Shown piece by piece: positions 56,039-64,000 of a stretch of 64,000 nucleotides of DNA (position 1 is its first letter; each line of letters starts with the position of its first letter). The stretch spans positions 3,410,001 through 3,474,000 of the forward strand of contig NZ_CP137892.1 of NCBI RefSeq assembly GCF_033547155.1. Direction: 5' to 3'. Source of the stretch: Pseudomonas benzenivorans (GTDB lineage: Bacteria; Pseudomonadota; Gammaproteobacteria; Pseudomonadales; Pseudomonadaceae). A program made the translations under genes and the position numbers. The notes beneath the pieces are model-generated. The model searched no databases and was not told the DNA's origin. It worked only from the letters and a program-made list of their open reading frames with translations.

Positions 56039-57583
56039 ATGCCTCGTAAAAGCTGGCGCGATGCCATCGCCGCCTACTCCAGCCCAGCCACGCTGGTTCT
56101 CCTGCTGCTCGGCTTCGCCGCCGGCCTGCCCTACATGCTGGTGTTCTCGACGCTGTCGGTGTGGTTGCGCGAGGCGGGCGTGGCCCGCGAGACCATCGGC
56201 TTCGCCAGCCTGATCGGCCTGGCCTACGCCTTCAAGTGGGTCTGGGCGCCGATGCTCGACCAGTGGCGCCTGCCGCTGCTCGGCCGGATGGGTCGCCGCC
56301 GCTCCTGGCTGGTGCTGTCCCAGATGCTGATCGCCACCGGTCTGGCCGGCATGGCCCTGTGCGATCCGCAGACCCACCTGACCTGGCTGATCGCCCTGGC
56401 GGTGCTGGTGGCCTTTTCCTCCGCCACCCAGGACATCGCCATCGACGCCTACCGCCTGGAGATCGTCGACAACAGCCGCCAGGCCGCCCTGGCCGCCAGC
56501 TACATGGCCGGCTACCGTATCGCCGCGCTGCTGGCCACCGCCGGCGCGCTGTATTTCGCCGAGGGTTTCGGCTCCACCGTGCTGAGCTACCAGCACGGTG
56601 CCTGGGCCGGCACCTACCTGGTGTTCGCCCTGCTGATGCTGCCGGCCCTGCTGACCAGCCTGTGGATGCGCGAGCCGCCGGTGCCGCTCAAGACCCAGCT
56701 GGCGGCAGCCAAGTACGGCTTCAGCCACCAGATCGTCTCGGTGCTGGTGCTGATCGTCCTGCTGGTCTCGGTGCCGGCGATGTTCACCCAGCTCTACCAC
56801 ACCGACTTCGCCAGCCTGGTGCGCGGCGAGGCCAGCCTGCTCGACCTGCTGCTGGAGGACCGCGCCTTCCTGCGCGCCCTGCTCTACACCCTCCTCACCG
56901 GCCTGTGCCTGTCGACCATGGGCCGCCGCGGCCTGGCGCCGGTGCTGACCCCGGTCAACGACTTCATCGTCCGCTACCGCTGGCAGGCCCTGCTGCTGCT
57001 CGGGCTGATCGCCACCTACCGCATGTCCGACACCGTCATGGGGGTGATGGCCAACGTCTTCTACATCGACCAGGGCTTCACCAAGGACCAGATCGCCAGC
57101 GTCAGCAAGCTGTTCGGCCTGGTCATGACCCTGCTCGGCGCCGGCGTCGGCGGCCTGCTGATCGTGCGTTTCGGCATCCTGCCGATCCTGTTCATCGGCG
57201 GCGTCGCCTCGGCCGCCACCAACCTGCTGTTCCTCGTGCTCGCCGGCATGGGCCCGCACCTGCAGATGCTGGTCCTGACCATCAGCGCCGACAATTTCAG
57301 CGGCGGCCTGGCCACCGCGGCCTTCGTCGCCTACCTGTCGAGCCTGACCAACCTGAAGTTCTCCGCCACCCAGTACGCCCTGCTCAGCTCCATCATGCTG
57401 CTGCTGCCACGGCTGATCGGCGGCTACTCCGGGGTGATGGTGGAGAAGCTCGGCTACGCCCAGTTCTTCCTCGCCACCGCCCTGCTCGGCATTCCCACGC
57501 TGATCCTGATCATCCTCCAATGGCGCCGCGAAGGCCCCCAGGCCAACGGCTCGGCACCGGTTGCGCGCCCCGAGCAGGCATGA
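56039..57583 (+). CDS. ampG: Muropeptide permease AmpG
   Basis: The 514-residue MFS protein has many membrane helices and AmpG landmarks such as GFAAGLPYMLVFSTLSVWLREAGVARETIGFASLIGLAYAFKWVWAPMLD (quoted in part) and SATQDIAIDAYR. It imports anhydro-muropeptides for peptidoglycan recycling and AmpC induction. A 40-residue insertion near 240-290 is longer than in E. coli AmpG, with YHTDFASLVRGEASLLDLL. ATG 56039 lies 44 bp after the Atl gene. Confidence 0.9.
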   Translation: MPRKSWRDAIAAYSSPATLVLLLLGFAAGLPYMLVFSTLSVWLREAGVARETIGFASLIGLAYAFKWVWAPMLDQWRLPLLGRMGRRRSWLVLSQMLIATGLAGMALCDPQTHLTWLIALAVLVAFSSATQDIAIDAYRLEIVDNSRQAALAASYMAGYRIAALLATAGALYFAEGFGSTVLSYQHGAWAGTYLVFALLMLPALLTSLWMREPPVPLKTQLAAAKYGFSHQIVSVLVLIVLLVSVPAMFTQLYHTDFASLVRGEASLLDLLLEDRAFLRALLYTLLTGLCLSTMGRRGLAPVLTPVNDFIVRYRWQALLLLGLIATYRMSDTVMGVMANVFYIDQGFTKDQIASVSKLFGLVMTLLGAGVGGLLIVRFGILPILFIGGVASAATNLLFLVLAGMGPHLQMLVLTISADNFSGGLATAAFVAYLSSLTNLKFSATQYALLSSIMLLLPRLIGGYSGVMVEKLGYAQFFLATALLGIPTLILIILQWRREGPQANGSAPVARPEQA

Positions 57584-57926
57584 CGGGAAGCCCTGTGTTG
57601 CACCTACCAGGCCCTGCGGGGCGGGAACGGACATTGCAGGCAAGCCCTGGTCGTGACGCCCGAGCGTCCCAGCCGATGGCGGGCCCTGCACCTCTTCATC
57701 TATCCCCAGCCGCTCTGAGCTGAGGCTTGCGGGACTGGTGCATGCCGAGCCGGCGGCATTGGGCGGCGCGCGGGCACATGGCCGATACGGCACCAGCGGC
57801 GCGGCTGCTGGGCACTATGGTAACCCCCGCCGTTACCGAACCGCGGCCACGCGCCGCCCATCGAGAGGTCGCACAGAGGCCGCCCTAGCGGTCGACTCGC
57901 CTGAACTCCTCAACATAAGGCAGCTT
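57584..57926. promoter_or_regulatory. Intergenic region with a perfect inverted repeat before the InaA-like gene
   Basis: GGTAAC (57819-57824) and GTTACC (57832-57837) form a perfect 6-bp inverted repeat with a 7-nt spacer about 90 bp before the next gene, a possible operator. No gene is seen in the remaining sequence. Confidence 0.3.
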
Positions 57927-58640
57927 ATGAACGCAGACACAGATTCAGCCACGATGGCCAGGGACGGCATCCTCGACAGCTGGTGGCAACGCCAGGGCGA
58001 CTGGGTAGAACCCCCCAACGAGCGCCGTGGCGGCGCCAGCGGCGTGCAGCGCATCCGCGACGACCAGGGCCGCCTGCTCTATGCCAAGCGCCAGACCGGC
58101 CACCTCTACCGCAGCCTGCGCCACCCCTTCGGCCGTCCCACCGTGCTGCGCGAGCACGATGCCCTGCTCGGTGCCCGTCGGGCCGGCGTGCGCGTGCCGG
58201 AGATCGTCTACTGTGCGGCCGAACAGGGCCATGAAGGTTGGCGCGCCCTCCTGGTCACCGCCGCGCTGGAGGGTTTCCAGCCGATCGAAGACTGGTACGC
58301 CGCAGGCGGGCGCGAGCGCCACGGCGAGGCGCTGCACAGCCGTCTGCTGCAACAGGTGGCCGGCAACCTGGCCCAGTTGCACCGGGCTCGCTGGCAGCAC
58401 GGCTGCCTGTACATCAAGCACGTCTTCGTGAGAGTCAGTGGCGAGGGCGAGGACGCCCTGGCGGAAGCCGCGCTACTCGACCTGGAGAAATGCCGCCGGC
58501 GCCTGACCGCCTCCCAGGCCTCACTGCACGATATGCAGCAGCTCAGACGCCACTCCTCGTGGAACGATAGCGACTGGCAACTGCTGCTCGACGCCTACCG
58601 CGCCGCCTTTGGCCGCGACCTCAAGGGTTTGCCGAGCTAG
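57927..58640 (+). CDS. inaA: InaA/lipopolysaccharide-kinase-family protein
   Basis: The ATG at 57927 has AAGG 6 nt upstream. The 237-residue protein resembles WaaP/InaA kinases: LYAKRQTGHLYRSLRHPFGRP, RREHDALLGARRAGVRVPEIVYC, HGCLYIKHVFVRV and the metal-site LLDLEKCRRRLT (spelled as far as visible). InaA is an acid-inducible protein with a kinase-like fold. The substrate is unknown. The gene is an insertion relative to the PAO1 ampG-mscS neighbourhood as I recall it. Confidence 0.75.
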   Translation: MNADTDSATMARDGILDSWWQRQGDWVEPPNERRGGASGVQRIRDDQGRLLYAKRQTGHLYRSLRHPFGRPTVLREHDALLGARRAGVRVPEIVYCAAEQGHEGWRALLVTAALEGFQPIEDWYAAGGRERHGEALHSRLLQQVAGNLAQLHRARWQHGCLYIKHVFVRVSGEGEDALAEAALLDLEKCRRRLTASQASLHDMQQLRRHSSWNDSDWQLLLDAYRAAFGRDLKGLPS

Positions 58641-58676
58641 GCCGGGCTCGCCCCGAGGTCATCCGCATGCGGGCGC

Positions 58677-59504
58677 TCAGCTCGCCTGCACCAGGTGCAC
58701 CACCCGCTGCGGGAACGGAATGCCGATGCCGGCCTGGTCCAGGCGCTCCTTGACCAGCTCGGTAAACTCGAAGGTCACCGGCCAGAAATCCGCCGTCTCC
58801 ACCCACACCCGCAGCGCCAGGTCGACCGAGCTATCGCCCAGACCGACCACATAGACCACCGGCGCCGGGTCCTTGAGCACCCGGGCATCCTCGGCGATCT
58901 GCAACAGCACCTCGCGGGCTCGCTTGATATCGCTGGCGTAATCGATGCCCACCTTGATTTCCGCGCGGCGCTTGGGCTCACGGGAGTAGTTGGTGATGTG
59001 ACCGTTGGACAGGCTGCCGTTGGGCACTATCACCACCTTGTTGTCGGCGGTCTTCAGCGTGGTATGGAAGATCTGGATGCTGTCGACGCTGCCGGACACG
59101 CCCTGGGCCTCGATCCAGTCGCCGGCGCGGAACGGCCGGAACAGCAAGATCAGCACGCCGCCGGCGAAATTCGCCAGGCTGCCCTGCAGGGCCAGGCCGA
59201 TGGCCAGGCCGGCGGCACCTATGGCCGCGATGAACGAGGTGGTCTCCACCCCCACCATCGACGCCACACTGACCAGCAGCAACACCTTGAGGACGATACC
59301 GGCCAGGCTGCCGATGAAGCCGTGCAGGGCACGGTCGACGTTGCGCCGCTCCATCAGGCCGCCGACCTTGCGGGTCAGGGCGTTGATCAGCCACCAACCG
59401 ATCAGCAGGGTGAGCAGCGCCAGGGTCAGCTTGCCGCCGTAGTTCAGCACCACCGGCAGCCAGGTCTCCGACATCTTCACCAGTTGCTCGACGCTCATTT
59501 CCAT
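58677..59504 (-). CDS. mscS: Small-conductance mechanosensitive channel MscS
   Basis: The ATG at 59504 follows AAGGAG. The 275-residue protein has three membrane helices; TM3 is AAGLAIGLALQGSLANFAGG, the pore-lining glycine and alanine helix of MscS, and VIVPNGSLSNGHITNYS marks the cytoplasmic beta domain. It opens on membrane tension to release solutes on osmotic downshock. It precedes yajQ, the usual Pseudomonas order. Confidence 0.92.
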   Translation of the reverse strand: MEMSVEQLVKMSETWLPVVLNYGGKLTLALLTLLIGWWLINALTRKVGGLMERRNVDRALHGFIGSLAGIVLKVLLLVSVASMVGVETTSFIAAIGAAGLAIGLALQGSLANFAGGVLILLFRPFRAGDWIEAQGVSGSVDSIQIFHTTLKTADNKVVIVPNGSLSNGHITNYSREPKRRAEIKVGIDYASDIKRAREVLLQIAEDARVLKDPAPVVYVVGLGDSSVDLALRVWVETADFWPVTFEFTELVKERLDQAGIGIPFPQRVVHLVQAS

Positions 59505-59642
59505 CCTTCGCTCCTTCTTGGTCTTTCGCCCACCAGGGGTTTCCAATGCATGAAACGCAACCGCCATGGCGAGCCATGGCGGTCAAAGTGCTATCACCCT
59601 TGCTGCGACGCCATCGCCGCGCAGAGGTTCAATCATTCGCGA

Positions 59643-60122
59643 TCAGTCGCGGAAGTTGTTGAACTGCAGCGGCATGCCGAAGTCCTTGGCGCGCAGGCTG
59701 GCGATGCACTCCTGCAGGTCGTCGCGCTTCTTGCCGGTGATGCGCACCTGCTCGCCCTGGATCGCGGCCTGCACCTTGAGCTTGCTGTCCTTGATGTGGG
59801 CGACGATCTTCTTCGCCAGGTCCTTGTCGATGCCTTCGCGCAGGATCACCTCCTGCTTGACGCTCTTGCCCGAGGGATAGGCGTCCTTGAACTCCAGGCA
59901 CTGCACGTCGACCTTGCGCTTGACCAGGCACAGCTTGAGAATCTCCAGCATCTGTTCCAGCTGGAAGTCGGCGTCGGCGGTCAGGTTGACCGTCAGCTCC
60001 TTCAACTCGAAGCTGCCTTTGCCACGCAGGTCGTAGCGACGCTCCAGTTCCTTGATGGCATTGTCCACGGCGTTGGTGACTTCGTGCTTGTCCAGTTCGG
60101 ACACCACGTCGAATGAAGGCAT
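59643..60122 (-). CDS. yajQ: YajQ nucleotide- and c-di-GMP-binding protein
   Basis: The 159-residue protein begins [22 protein letters not shown] and has the YajQ motifs [18 protein letters not shown] and [15 protein letters not shown]. YajQ proteins bind c-di-GMP in some bacteria and modulate transcription. It is preceded by AGGAGG and divergent from the response-regulator gene. Confidence 0.95.
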   Translation of the reverse strand: MPSFDVVSELDKHEVTNAVDNAIKELERRYDLRGKGSFELKELTVNLTADADFQLEQMLEILKLCLVKRKVDVQCLEFKDAYPSGKSVKQEVILREGIDKDLAKKIVAHIKDSKLKVQAAIQGEQVRITGKKRDDLQECIASLRAKDFGMPLQFNNFRD

Positions 60123-60272
60123 GGGCTTCCTCCTGATAAACGGCGCGACCCAAATCACGGACCGGGTACGCCTGGCTTGACGGTGAAAAAACCGAGCCAG
60201 TATATATCCTTAGCCATACACACTGCCCGGCGATGTACCGGGTCAACACGACCGCCCTGCGAGCCTGCCACC

Positions 60273-61238
60273 ATGCCCAACCCCCATCTCAGCATTCTGG
60301 TGGTGGACGACGCCAAGTTCTCCAGCGCCATGATCGGCCGCGCCCTTAGACAGGCGGGCTATCAGGATCTGCGCTTCGCCAGCAGCGCCGCCGAAGCCAT
60401 CGGCCAGCTCGAGCAGCGTCCCGCCAGCGTACTCCTGGCCGACTGGCTGATGCCTGAGATGGACGGCCTCGAGCTGACCGGACGCGTGCGCCAGCTGGAC
60501 GAGATGACCGAGCACTACACCTACGTCATGCTGCTGACCGGCAAGGAAGGCGAAAACGTCCTGGGCGAGGCCTTCGATCGCGGCGTGGACGACTTCATCA
60601 ACAAGGCGGCGATGAACGAACAGCTGGTACCGCGGGTGTTCGCCGCCGACCGCCTGTGCAACACCCTGCAGCGCCTGCTCCAGGAAAATCGCCTGCTGAC
60701 CCAGAACATCTCCAGCCTGGAACAACGCAACCTGGTCGATACCCTGACCGGCCTGGGCAACTCGCGCTACCTGCGCCAGAAGCTGCAGGACAGCCTGCGT
60801 CAGATCGAAGCCCGCGGCGGCGCGCTGTGCTACCTGCTGATCGGCCTGCAGGAAGCCGGCGAGCTGTTGCAGCAGCACGGTCAGAATCTCTACAACGAGC
60901 TTCTGCACGGCGCCGCCCGGCGTCTGCAGCAGCTGGTACGGCCACTGGACGTGCTGGTACGTCTGGACGACCACCACTTCGCCCTGCTCACCCTGCCCGA
61001 AGACCTGCACGAGTGTTCGCCCAACAGCTTCCGCCGCCTGTACGAAGGCCTGAACCTCAAGGCGTTCAAGACCAGCGAGGGCTTTATCGGCCTCAAGGCC
61101 GGCATCAGCCTGGTCAGCCTCGACGCCAAGAGCCTGCCGCTCGACCCGGACAGCCTGATCGAGCGGGCCGCTGGCCTGCTGCCCGAGTCCTATGCCAGTG
61201 GCCGGATCGCCGCCATGCGCCTCCCTGCACGGCAATAA
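60273..61238 (+). CDS. Response regulator with degenerate GGDEF output
   Basis: The 321-residue protein has a receiver domain with acidic pair D12/D13 and phosphoacceptor D57 (LLADWLMPEMDG), LLTG and a conserved lysine near 111. The C-terminal half is a GGDEF-fold domain where the active-site motif reads RLDDHHF (about 229-235), so catalytic cyclase activity is doubtful. It may be a sensor or a c-di-GMP-free output. It sits between yajQ and panE, and the sensor kinase follows panE. Confidence 0.85.
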   Translation: MPNPHLSILVVDDAKFSSAMIGRALRQAGYQDLRFASSAAEAIGQLEQRPASVLLADWLMPEMDGLELTGRVRQLDEMTEHYTYVMLLTGKEGENVLGEAFDRGVDDFINKAAMNEQLVPRVFAADRLCNTLQRLLQENRLLTQNISSLEQRNLVDTLTGLGNSRYLRQKLQDSLRQIEARGGALCYLLIGLQEAGELLQQHGQNLYNELLHGAARRLQQLVRPLDVLVRLDDHHFALLTLPEDLHECSPNSFRRLYEGLNLKAFKTSEGFIGLKAGISLVSLDAKSLPLDPDSLIERAAGLLPESYASGRIAAMRLPARQ

Positions 61239-62207
<969 letters not shown>

Positions 62208-62251
62208 GGCCCGCGTTAACCTGCCCGCACTTCCGCCACCGCGACACGCCC

Positions 62252-64000
62252 ATGTCCCTGCGCCAGCGCCTCGAAAACCTGCCGGTCGGCCGCAAACTGC
62301 TCGCCGCGCTCCTGGTCTTGCTGGCGGCCGTGCTGCTGGCGGCCAACCTGGCCTTTATCAGCGCCGCCTACTGGATCTCCCAGCAGAGCGTCGCCCCCCA
62401 GGCCCTGCACACCCTCGGCCGGTTGATCGCCAGCCCGCCGCTGAGCCACGAGGCGCTGAGCTCGGCAGGCGCCGCCGAACGCCTGCTGGCCCGCCTGGAC
62501 GACTACCCGCCCCTGCGCGCCGCGGTGCTCTATGACGGAGACGGGGTCAGCCTGGCGCAACTGCAACGCGGCGAGGAGCTGCAGCTGCCGCAGCGCATCG
62601 AGGAACTGGAGGCCTGGCGCAAGCAGGAATTCCGCACCACCCACCTGGTCGAGCTGGCGCAGCCGGGCCGACGCCCCGGCTACCTGCTGCTGATCGCCTC
62701 GGGCGAGCTGCCCGGCGCCTTCTACACCGGCACCCTGACCGCCAGCGGCGCGATCCTCGCCTTCAGCGTGCTGCTCTGGCTGATCGTCGCCCGGCAGATC
62801 CGCCGACTGGTGACCAAGCCGATCCGCAAGCTGGAGGAGCTGTCGCGCCAGGTCACCCGCGAAGAAAACTACGCCCTGCGCGCCCGCCGCGGCAATCGCG
62901 ACGAGATCGGCAGCCTGGCCGAGGCCTTCAACACCATGCTGATGCGCATGGAGGCCCGCGAACAACAGCTCAAGCGCGCCCGCGACGACGCCCAGGCGGC
63001 CTTCGACCAGGCCCACAGCCTGGCCGAGGAGACCCGCCACTCCAATCGCAAGCTGGAGCTGGAAGTGCAGGTGCGCAGCAAGATCGAGAAGAAACTCACC
63101 GGCTTTCAGAACTACCTCAACAGCATCATCGATTCCATGCCCTCGGCGCTGATCGCCCTGGACGAACAGCTCTACGTCACCCAGTGGAACCAGGAGGCCA
63201 GCGTCCTGTCCGGCACCTCCCTGAGCGAGGCGCTGAACCAGCCGGTGTTCCTCGCCTTCCCGCCGCTCAAGCCGTTTCTCGCCCAGCTCAGGCGTACCGC
63301 CGAGGAACACCGGGTGGAGAAGATCGAGCGGGTGACCTGGAGCAAGGACGAGGAACCGCGTCACTACGCCCTGACCTTCTACCCGCTGATGGGCGGCGCC
63401 GGCCGCGGCGTGGTGATCCGCATCGACGACATCACCCAGCGCCTGAGCCTGGAGGAGATGATGGTGCAGTCGGAGAAGATGCTCTCGGTCGGCAGCCTGG
63501 CCGCCGGCATGGCCCATGAGATCAACAACCCCCTGGGCGCCATCCTGCACAACGTGCAGAACATCCGCCGGCGCCTGTCGCCGGAGCTGGAGAAGAACCG
63601 CGAGCAGGCCGAGCAACTGGGCCTGTGCCTGGAAGCCATCGACCAGTACCTGCAAGCCCGCAAGATTCCGCCGCTGCTCGACGGCATCCAGCAGGCCGGC
63701 ACCCGCGCCGCACGCATCGTCAGCCACATGCTCAGCTTCAGCCGCCGCAGCACTCGCCAGCTGGCACCCTGCTTGCTGCCGGCGCTGATCGACCAGGCCC
63801 TGGAGATCGCCAGCAACGACTTCGACCTGACCGATCGCTTCGACTTCAAGAGCCTGCTCATCCAGCGCGAATTCGACCCCGAGCTGGGGCCGGTGCCCTG
63901 CACCGCCAACGAACTGGAACAGGTGCTGCTCAACCTGCTGAAGAACGCCGCCCAGGCCATCCACCAGCGCACCGATGCCGATGCCCCCGGGCAGATCACC
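62252..64000 (+). CDS. Sensor histidine kinase, cut by the window end
   Basis: The first 583 residues are in the window. Order: membrane helix (about 20-40), periplasmic part, second helix (about 165-190), HAMP (190-245), coiled coil, PAS (about 285-390), and a HisKA domain with H422 in AAGMAHEINNPLGAIL. The ATPase domain begins at NELEQVLLNLLKNAAQAI (about 553-570). The end lies beyond the window. Paired with the nearby response regulator by position. Confidence 0.92.
   Translation, partial: MSLRQRLENLPVGRKLLAALLVLLAAVLLAANLAFISAAYWISQQSVAPQALHTLGRLIASPPLSHEALSSAGAAERLLARLDDYPPLRAAVLYDGDGVSLAQLQRGEELQLPQRIEELEAWRKQEFRTTHLVELAQPGRRPGYLLLIASGELPGAFYTGTLTASGAILAFSVLLWLIVARQIRRLVTKPIRKLEELSRQVTREENYALRARRGNRDEIGSLAEAFNTMLMRMEAREQQLKRARDDAQAAFDQAHSLAEETRHSNRKLELEVQVRSKIEKKLTGFQNYLNSIIDSMPSALIALDEQLYVTQWNQEASVLSGTSLSEALNQPVFLAFPPLKPFLAQLRRTAEEHRVEKIERVTWSKDEEPRHYALTFYPLMGGAGRGVVIRIDDITQRLSLEEMMVQSEKMLSVGSLAAGMAHEINNPLGAILHNVQNIRRRLSPELEKNREQAEQLGLCLEAIDQYLQARKIPPLLDGIQQAGTRAARIVSHMLSFSRRSTRQLAPCLLPALIDQALEIASNDFDLTDRFDFKSLLIQREFDPELGPVPCTANELEQVLLNLLKNAAQAIHQRTDADAPGQIT

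Overview
The window is high-GC chromosomal DNA of a Pseudomonas, close to the P. aeruginosa lineage in gene content. From about 18 kb to the right edge the gene order follows, from memory and unchecked, the P. aeruginosa PAO1 PA4350-PA4398 block: olsB-olsA; arsR-MFS-xenB; an epimerase; argP and argO; sodB; bifA; lemA; the icmP iron cluster; mexV-mexW; groES-groEL; fxsA; ampG; mscS; yajQ; panE; and a hybrid sensor kinase cut by the window end. No rRNA, tRNA, insertion sequence or CRISPR array is visible.

The left 2.4 kb is different. Positions 1 to about 1,150 are AT-rich and look like leftward-reading integron gene cassettes. A convincing attC recombination site (340-431) separates two cassette genes, and each is broken by a one-base slip in a homopolymer. 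No integrase gene is present. Right of it lies a compact control region resembling the immunity locus of satellite phage P4 and the C4 RNA of P1: a sigma70-type promoter (1441-1469), a short target sequence, a rho-independent attenuator (1523-1562), a three-stem RNA (1586-1663) whose loop perfectly complements the upstream target, a leader peptide, and two small overlapping genes. The second small gene resembles, from memory, the QslA family of LasR anti-activators. This is the most unusual part of the window.

From 2.7 to 18 kb there is accessory metabolism and regulation: an AraC regulator, a SWIM/SNF2 helicase, PsiE, a YbaK-type deacylase, an egtB-egtD ergothioneine operon, a Sua5-type tRNA modification enzyme, a SnoaL / GNAT / nitrilase group, a sigma factor truncated after region 2, a ribbon-helix-helix protein, a DJ-1 protein, a phospholipase D-type cardiolipin synthase and a serine hydrolase.

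From 18 to 64 kb the genes form functional groups: ornithine-lipid synthesis, arginine export, superoxide defence, c-di-GMP signalling (BifA, YajQ, a response regulator with a degenerate GGDEF domain, a sensor kinase), an apparently Fur-controlled iron cluster (imelysin, di-heme protein, imelysin, DUF1513), RND efflux, heat-shock chaperonins with a sigma32-like promoter, and envelope functions (two DUF481 outer-membrane proteins, AmpG, MscS). Several very long open frames on the strand opposite real genes are by-products of high GC and were left out.
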